Part shown: one piece after another, positions 53,201 to 62,200 of the stretch
How positions within the stretch are numbered: position 1 is the first letter of the stretch
Layout of the letters: every line of letters begins with the position of its first letter
Assembly (NCBI GenBank): GCA_943736015.1
Contig: OX031068.1
Coordinates: 23,816,296 to 23,880,295, forward strand
Reading direction: 5' to 3'
Source: Tridacna crocea
Taxonomy: Eukaryota; Mollusca; Bivalvia; Cardiida; Cardiidae
Length of the DNA stretch: 64,000 bases
The notes under the pieces: generated by a model
Told to the model about the DNA's origin: nothing
Seen by the model: only the letters and a program-made list of their open reading frames with translations
Database searches by the model: none
Made by a program: the position numbers and the translations under genes

Positions 53201-56200
53201 TTTGTCATTCCATTTGAACTTTGTGCTTTTCTTAAGTAAATTTGTTAAAGGTTCAGCAATACCCGAGAAATTTTTACAGAATTTCCTGTAGTAGCCAGCC
53301 ATACCAAGAAATCGCATCAGCTGTCTTTTACATTTAGGCACAGGAAACTCAGAGATAGCATTGACTTTAGCTTCTAAAGGTTTAACTTGACCCTGTCCCA
53401 CAAGATGTCCTAAAAATGTTACAGTAGCATGACAAAATTCAGTTTTTGCAAGATTCACAGTCAGTTTCGCTTTACTGAGTCTGTCGAAGAACTTCCTGAT
53501 TCTTTGAAGGTGGTCACTCCAACTGTCTGAGTAGATGATGACGTCGTCAATATATGCATCACAGCCATCTAATCCGCATATAACGTTGTTTATAAGTCGC
53601 TGAAACGTTGCAGGAGAATTTTTCATCCCAAACGGCATAACTTTGTATTGGTACAATCCGTTTGGAGTAGCAAAGGCTGATACTTCTTTTGCTCTATCAG
53701 TCAGTGGAACTTGCCAGAATCCTTTTAGCAGGTCAAATTTGGTGACATATTTAGAATTTCCAACTTTGTCAATACAGTCATCAATTCTAGGTATTGGAAA
53801 AGAGTTTGTTTTTGTCACAGAGTTCACTTTACGATAGTCAGTACACATTCTATAAGTTCCATTTGATTTAGGTACTAATATACATGGTGAACTGTAATTA
53901 CTCTGGCTAGGTTCAATAAAGTCATTTTCCAGTAAGTATTTTATTTCATCTTGGAGGTATTTCTGTTTCAAAGGATTCATTCTATATGGATGTTGCTTTA
54001 TTGGTTTAGAATCTTCCACAATGACATCATGATAGATTTTATCTGTTCTTGTGGGGATATCAGGAAATAAATGTTCATATTCATGTATCAACTGTTTCAG
54101 CTCTTCCTGCTGCGATGGTTCCAAGTGAGATAGTTTGTTGTTAAGATTTCTCAAAATATCAGAATTCTCAAGTTTAGATGGACCAGGATCAGATTTATCA
54201 ATGAAGTCCGAATTTACTTCAAGATCAGATACATTTGATTCTTGTGGGACAGTGTTTACAACTGTAATTGGTTTTGAAATAGAGCTATCTCTGTCAAAGT
54301 ATTCCTTTAACATATTTATATGACACATTTGTTTGTTTTTACGCCTTCCTGGAGTATTAATTATATAGTTTAAATCACTTGTTTTCTTGTCAATAGTGTA
54401 GGGTCCAAAATATCTTGCCTGTAGAGGTCTGCCAGGTATTGGTAAAAGAGCAAGGACTTTATCACCTGGTTTAAATTTTCTATCAATAACATGGTTGTCA
54501 TATCTTGCTTTCATTTTGCCCTGAGACATTTTAAGATTGGACCTAGCAACCTCACATGCCCTAGACAGTCTATTTCTGAAGTCAGAAACATACTGTAGTA
54601 AATTCAAAGGTGTTTCATCATTTGAGAGAAATTTCTCCTTCAAAAGTTTTAAAGGTCCACGAACAGAATGGCCAAAAACTAATTCAAAAGGACTGAAACC
54701 AAGAGATTCTTGTACAGATTCTCTGGCTGCAAATAGTAACAAATGGATGCCCTCATCCCAATCTTTTTCAGTGTCAAAGCAATATGATCTTATCATATTT
54801 TTCAATGTCTGATGAAATCTTTCTAAAGCACCTTGACTTTCAGGGTGATAGGCGGATGACCTGTATTGCTTGATTCCTAATTCATGCATAACCTGTTGGA
54901 ATATACCAGACATAAAATTTGACCCTTGATCAGACTGAACTGATTTTGGAAGACCAACAAATGTGAAAAACTTTATAAGAGCTTTGACTATTGACTTTGT
55001 TTTGATGTTCCTTAAAGGAATAGCTTCAGGAAAACGTGTAGAAGTACACATAATTGTTAAGAGATACTCATTTCCTGACTTGGTTCGAGGTAAAGGACCA
55101 ACACAATCTATAAGTATCCTACTGAAAGGTTCATCAAAAGCAGGAATAGGTTGTAATTGAGCTTTGGGAATGGTTTGGTTGGGTTTACCTACCATTTGAC
55201 ATGTATGGCAAGTTTTACAATATTTAGAGACATCTGATTTGAGACCAGGCCAATAAAAATGATTAATAATTTTGTGATAGGTCTTGTTTATACCTAGATG
55301 ACCTGACATAGGACTTTCATGGGCTATACTTAGTATTTCATGACGATATGACTTTGGAACCACAATTTGGTGGTAAACAGCCCATTCATCATCAGCTGGG
55401 ACATCAAATGGTCGCCATTTTCTCATAAGAATCCCATTCTTTATATAGTAACACATTGGGACCTGTGAAATTTCATCTTCAGGTAAAGCCCTAAAAATTA
55501 ATTTTGAAATCTCAGGATCAGTTTGCTGTTCCTGGATAAGCTGTGACTTTGACAGCGTGTCGTGACCTTGGTCAATAGACCTTGGTGGAGAATGGCAAGA
55601 CATTGACGAGTCTGTCTGAGTATCAGACAAACTGGGATCAAGAGACTTTTTAATCTCATTATTAAAATATTGACCGATAAAAGTATCCGTCAAGTCAATA
55701 TCAGAGTTTGAGTTTTCCAAAATGGCCTTTTTAGCCATAGCTCGGGTAACTGCACAAGAAGGATACAAGTCAGGAATTTCCTGCTCGATAGGGTCATCTG
55801 TTTGACCTATATTTGGTGTGTCAGTTACAAGTGGATTTACCACAACCTTATCTCCAGCTAAGTCATTGCCTAGCAATAAATGGACACCTTTAAATGGTAA
55901 GGAAGGTTTAATACCAATAACCACAGGCCCAGTAACCAAATCTGATGACAAATTAACATGATGGAGAGGGATATTAACAGTTCCACACTCTACACCCTGA
56001 ATAAGGACACTAGTACCGGAAGAAGTCTTCTCAGAAAAAGGCAGTATATCTGCTAAAATAAGAGATTGAGAAGCTCCTGTGTCTCTTAAAATTTTAATAG
56101 GGGTAGGTGGGCAATTATCACCTGAAAGTGATACAAAACCATTCAACATAAATGGTTCAAAAATCTCCATAGTAGAATCAGACTTGGGTTTTGTGACTAT

Positions 56201-59200
56201 GTCAATTGTATTGGTTTTGATAGAAGACTGTGGCCTTGGTCTAAGAGTGGTGAGCCCTGTTGGTTTGGCTTCATCACTTTCTAACTTCCTTTTTAATTTC
56301 CAACATTCAGAAACAAGGTGACCAGGTTTCTTACAATAGTTACAAGTGGGTCGAGATAAGGGATATTGACTTTTGGTTTCACTAGTAGAATTGGGTTTGG
56401 GTGTATTGGATTGACTGGGCATGCCAGATGAATTACCAGACATAAATTTATTTTGGGGATGTGAGGAAGTAGGTTTGGGTTTATTAATAAAAGAAACTTT
56501 ATGTGTAAGGTAGTAATCATCAGCCAGACGAGCTGCTTCTTCTAAAGTTTCAACTTGTTTTTCGTCTAAGAATGTCTTAACATCAAATTGAATACAACGT
56601 TTGAATTCTTCAACTAACATAAGTTGTCTGAGTTTATCAAAATTTTGGTCTATTTTCTTAGAACAGCACCATCTATCAAATAACTGTTCTTTGTTTCTAG
56701 CAAATTCAACATGAGTCTGGTTAGAATCTTTTTTACAATTTCTAAATTTTTGTCTATATGCTTCTGGGACCAGCTCATAACCTTTGAGAATAAGTTCTTT
56801 AACAGTCTCATAATGATGACATTGTTCAACACCTAGTTGTGTATAAATTTCACGAGCTTTGCCTATCAAAACACTTTGCAGAAGTAAAGTCCAGTGCTCT
56901 CTTGGCCAATTTAAGTTTTCTGCAACTTTTTCAAAGTGTAGGAAGTATTTATCAACTTCTTTTTCTTGAAATGGAGGAACAAGCCTAATATGTTTTGTAA
57001 CATCAAAATTGTATTCAATCTTTTGCTTCGGCTGATTTGCTCTTTCTTGCATTTCTATTTCCCTCATTCTTAATTGAAATTCTCTCTCCTTCTTTCTCTC
57101 TTCCCTTTCTCTTTCCTTCTCTCTCTCTTCCCTTTCTCTTTCTTCTCTCTCCCTTTCTCTTTCCCTTTCTCTTTCTTCTCTCTCCCTTTCTCTTTCCCTT
57201 TCTCTTTCCTTCTCTCTCTCTTTCCATTCTCTTTCTTTCTCTCTTTCCTGAATTTCTAATTGTCTGATCTGAAGTTTTAATTCAAGTTCTTTCGAACTTG
57301 AAACTGACTGAACGTCAACTATCAGGGAAAGAGCATTTTCATTAAAAATTTCCTCATCAACAAAATATTGTACCAAAATGTTCTTAATTTCATGTTTACG
57401 CATTGAAGATTTTATTTCAGACAATTTATAGTGCTTAGCAAGATTAAGCAAATCAGTCTTTTTACCCAAATTCAATAACTCCACAGATGGTTCAGCCGTA
57501 AATTTATCTAAGTCAAAAGACATGTTTGTTTGTTGCTGGATTCAAGTACAAAATTATTATAATTACTGATTAGTAAACGAATGCGTTAGTCTTATTTTCC
57601 AATCGATGGTTAATCCCAAAAGGAAAACGAATGCGTTAGTCTAGTTTCCAATCCCGGACAAGCCCCCAATTTCTGTTACGAGTCAGGCGTAACTAGAAAG
57701 AAGAAGCCAGCAACAAACGATAACAATTAACAGAATTTATTAACAAAAATATCAAATAAACAGTGACAATATTACAATAGTACAAAACAATACCTTAGAC
57801 GTTAAATTCAAAAGACAAACTATTCCAGTCTTAATTCCAATGTGATCCTGATCCAAACTGAATGTAATCTAAGCACACAAAGTAATCCTCACTTTAGTCT
57901 AGTCTGATCCAAATCCAAACTGAATATAATCCAAGCACTAATTATAGGACACAAACACAAGATAATCCCCACTGTAGTCTGGCAATCATGTATTAACTAG
58001 TGAACACCGAGATGTAAAGAGCTTTTCCTTTTATAATAACAGAGAAACTTCCAGAAAATTCATGTTAAAATCAGTTGCATAACTTCTAGTAAACAGATTG
58101 TAAAAAGGCCTGGAAACTTCCAGCACAATATTCTGCAAGAGAGAATCCAGTTCTAAAAATAGCAACAGGGGAAAACCATTCAAAAATAGATACACACATG
58201 AACAAAGCTAATAATAACTGGGCATGTACGTAACAATTATCTCCACAATGGTTATGTGGGAAAGCAGCCAGTGGCTTGAAAAGAAAATTGTGTGGAGCAC
58301 TGATAAAAGACTTTCCAGGAGAGCATGGATAGTTGCACTGGCTAACACAACATAAATGAAATCATGCTGAAAATGGCGTTAAACACCAAAACAACCAATT
58401 AATCAATTAGATGTGGCAAGTAATCAAATTTCGCATTATCAACCATACTTGCATTTTCTATCAATTTAAAGACTTTTTTCTAGGTCAATTGATACCTGAG
58501 AATTGATTGAGTATATGTAAAGCAACAGTTAAAAATAAGCTGTAAACAAGATCTAGGCATGTACTGGTGCTTTCATTCATTATAAATTATCCTGTACTTT
58601 CACTGATTACCTCCTGATTCAAGTATGCACCAGAAAATTACAAGAATCCTCATGAAATATAAAATTATTAAAATAAACTCTAAATTAAAAAATGAATACA
58701 TCATGTGGTGACACAGATAGAAAATAGAGATATAAGTTATTTTGTACAATTTCACCTTTTTTCAGAATATTTCTTAAAGCTTTGCATTTAAGACATTTAA
58801 AAAAGGTTTGTAGCCATGTAGTATTAAAACAGCAATTACCTTTCTGAAACCACCGGTTGATAGCTCTCACTTTCTGAAAAACAAATGCAAACATGTTACA
58901 CATTTACAGATTTATGAAAAATTGCCTGGAAACAAGACATCAGTAAAATACACGATCATCATTACAAGTGAAAAATACAGTACAAAATTTGACAAGCCAA
59001 TCAAATGACGATGGTAATTACACCTCTCTAGAGGTAAGACAGAAAAAAGATATGAACTATCATATTATCCATGAATAATGATTGTGCAGTTTAGGTACAT
59101 GTATGTCATAGGTGAATGGCCAAACCCAAGTAATGTGAGAACTTCTGACCAGACCCCATTGCCAAAGTACATGTATCATTCCATGTTTTAGAAATTTTGT

Positions 59201-62200
59201 TGCATGAATCACTCACCTATGTTAACATGTTTATGGCAAGAAAATATGTTTGAAGTAAACTGGATATGTGACTGAGCAATTTCATAACTAGACACTCACT
59301 GCAACTTAAGACATAATTGCTTTGAAATTGGTGATCTATTTATCTCCTCTTTAACTGTAACCAGAGCTCCAGGTAAGAGGGAGTGATGCTATCTTAAATT
59401 TGTTATTTCTCTTCCAAACTCTATGTTGTGTGTATTCATCAAAATTGTCTCTGAGTACCCACAACATAGGGTTTAACCCTTTCCCAAACGACAAACATTT
59501 GGACTAGACCAAATTGAAAGCATTTGCAGACGACAATTCAACTCTTGCTGAAAAGATGATTTCTGTCTATGATAGGGTAGAAAACATTGTGGGAAAAGGA
59601 GAAAATGCTGGTTACCAGCATTTTCTCCTTTTCCCACAATGTTTTCAAAAGGCTACTATTCCAGACCCGTAAAAACCAGGGATTGTTTGGGAAAGGGTTA
59701 ATAAAGAATAAATCATATTTTCAATTTTGAAATCAATATCACTCCCTCTATCTGAAGCCCTGTGTCATTATGGATATGTTCTGTGATACAAAGTTTTTCA
59801 AGTATTAGAGGCAAACTTACTGTTTTCAGACTGAACCTCAAAACTGTTTGTGATACCTATCAAAGGCAGTTGGCATTGCTTTTGAGTTTCTGGAAGCCAC
59901 TGTGAAGGTCTGAGGTCTAAAAGGGTGCTATCTCCACATCCCAGCAAACTGTCTAAGTCTGGGATATCGCTGACCACAGGAGCTTCTGGTACTGTTGTGG
60001 TTTCACATCTTAAAAATGAAATACATGTATAAAGCTAATCTTGTTTAGTGCACAAGTACAACCAGTCTCCAGTCTCTAAAACAAGTGCCAGTCTATGAAT
60101 TTTCTAGCACTTTAAATAGTGGTTGCTTACTTATCTACCCCACAATCCAGAGTTTTAATGCCCCTGAAGAAGTTGGCTTTTGAACACCACTTGGAAAAGG
60201 GGGAAAATAACCATTATCAGCACTTTTTCCTTTTGCTACAATGCTTTCAACCCTTTCATAGCCACAACTCATCAAGGGAGCCACATTTAATTTGTTGCCT
60301 TCAAATTTCAATTTGGACAAATCTAAAAAATTTTTTCAGGTAAATGTAGAACTGCTTATTATAAATTTTGGATAAGACAGGTTTGATTGTATTCAACACT
60401 TAACCCTTTCCCAAACAAGCCCTGGTTTTTACATGTCTGCAGTAAAAGTCTTTTGAAAAGACTGTGGGAAAGGGAGAAATTGCTCGTTACTAGCAATTTC
60501 TCCTTTTCCCACAGTGTTTTCTTCTCTTTTTGAGAACTTTCTGCCATTTTCTCCAAATCTGAAATTGCCGTCTGCAAACTCTTTTAGCTTGCAAGGGTCA
60601 AAAATGTATCACGTGGGAAAGGGTTAAAGTAAGAAAGTAAAATCAATATGAAGCTTCAACTAAAAAAGTATAATTTATACCGCTGTGTTGCTAAGAATAT
60701 TTTAACCCTTTACTCCATAGATACTCATTTCTACGCATTGCTTGTAGGAGCCTTGGGAAAACATTGTGACAAAAGGTGAAATTGCTCGTGACGAGCAATT
60801 TCACCTTTTGTCACAATGTTTTCTATGCTATCAAAAGGTGTCATATACTCATAGGAAACATCTTCATCCTTGGTGTTATTTAGGGTCAATTAGAGATACC
60901 ATAGAAATGCCTTATGGGGTAAAGGGTTAAAGAGTAATGAAGGTTGTGATTAACACTTAACCACACAATTCCGACCTTTAACAACCCTGAGAAAAAAAAA
61001 AATGTTGAAAATATTCAGTGAAAAGGACAAAATGCTGGTAACCAGTATTTTCTCCAGATGATTTCCCCCAACATTCATTATCTCCCACTAGATGGCACTC
61101 TATGAATACTCATCTATCTAATTTAGGCATCCTGGGTACAGAACCAAACCACTTTCCTACACAACAACCATTACTTTGAATTTCAAACTAAAATAAACTT
61201 TTACTCAATAAAACGCTACCTCGTGCAATTCACTCAGCTATGGTCAGCAGTTTAGAGAAATCTGGAGCTAAAGCAGGTCACATTTCTCCTCAAACATATT
61301 GATAACAGCTGTTTTCTACATTGCTACTTTATAGAGCGTAATATTACAGTCTGCCCATTTTTGGGGCTAGTGATACGTCATATAAGACAGGTACAACCTT
61401 CAAAGAATATGAAATGCGCCGACAACGCCCCAAGATTTTCTCCCCCTCACGAAACAAATTTCAATTTTTCAATCACTTTTATTTTGTAGTGTGCTAAAGC
61501 ATTTGCAGACAACAAAATAAATGTGAATCAAAAATTGAAATTTGATTTGGACTTATAGTCTTAAGAATTTTGTAGTTTGGTAATGAGTTAAAACAACACT
61601 TCCTGTAGTCTATGTTGATCTAAAATATCCTCAAAAACAACAAAGTTTTGTTTTGTACTCTAAAGCTAAAGTCACACATTACGTAGTTGACCGTAGTGAG
61701 GAATGACCGTAGATAGCTGTAATTAATATATCAAACATAGTTGAACATAGTTACACACAGTTAACTGTAATTAAACATGGGAATGAACGTAGTTTGAACT
61801 TATGGTTTGCCCGTGCTAAGCACAAAATTTTCGAACATGTTCAAAAATGTTACAGTTAACTAAGTTGTTGTGACTGTTCTGTAAATAAATGTGAATCAAA
61901 AATTGAAATTTGATTTGGAAAAGGTAGAAAAGATTATAGGAAAAGGAGAAAATTCTGGTTACCAGCATTTTCTCCTTTTCCCACAATGTTTTCAAAGGCT
62001 TTTTTTCTCAGGGTCATGAAATGTCGCAATTGTGCAGTACAGCGTTAATGCATCTCTGCTATGCATTATACCAAGCAACTCCTCATACCATTATGGATTC
62101 AACAAGTCCATTTTGTGTAGCAACAGACCAACTGGTCTTAGGACATACAGAAAAATTGGCCCACAGCAAAAAGTTTTGGCCAGGTCAGCCTGTATGGACT

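Larger units (their letters stand above)
51969..58235 (-). mobile_element. Gmr1-like LTR retrotransposon (gag-PR-INT-RT-RH order)
   Basis: Complete 6267-bp element in HFM1 intron 3, same orientation as the gene. Two 562-bp LTRs differ at only one position that I can see. After the 5' LTR comes a tRNA-Pro-type primer site, a single 1590-codon gag-pol frame and a polypurine tract. In pol, integrase precedes reverse transcriptase, the reverse of the usual Ty3/gypsy order; this arrangement is known from Gmr1 of cod and related animal elements. Flanks give an imperfect 4-bp duplication (ATTG/ATTA). It interrupts a SINE-like repeat. Intact frame and matching LTRs imply recent insertion. Confidence 0.95.

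Noticed and set aside
57015-57267. Frames of Ser/Leu/Phe or Arg/Lys repeats opposite gag
   Set aside because: Shadow translations of the purine-rich tract in the gag-pol frame.
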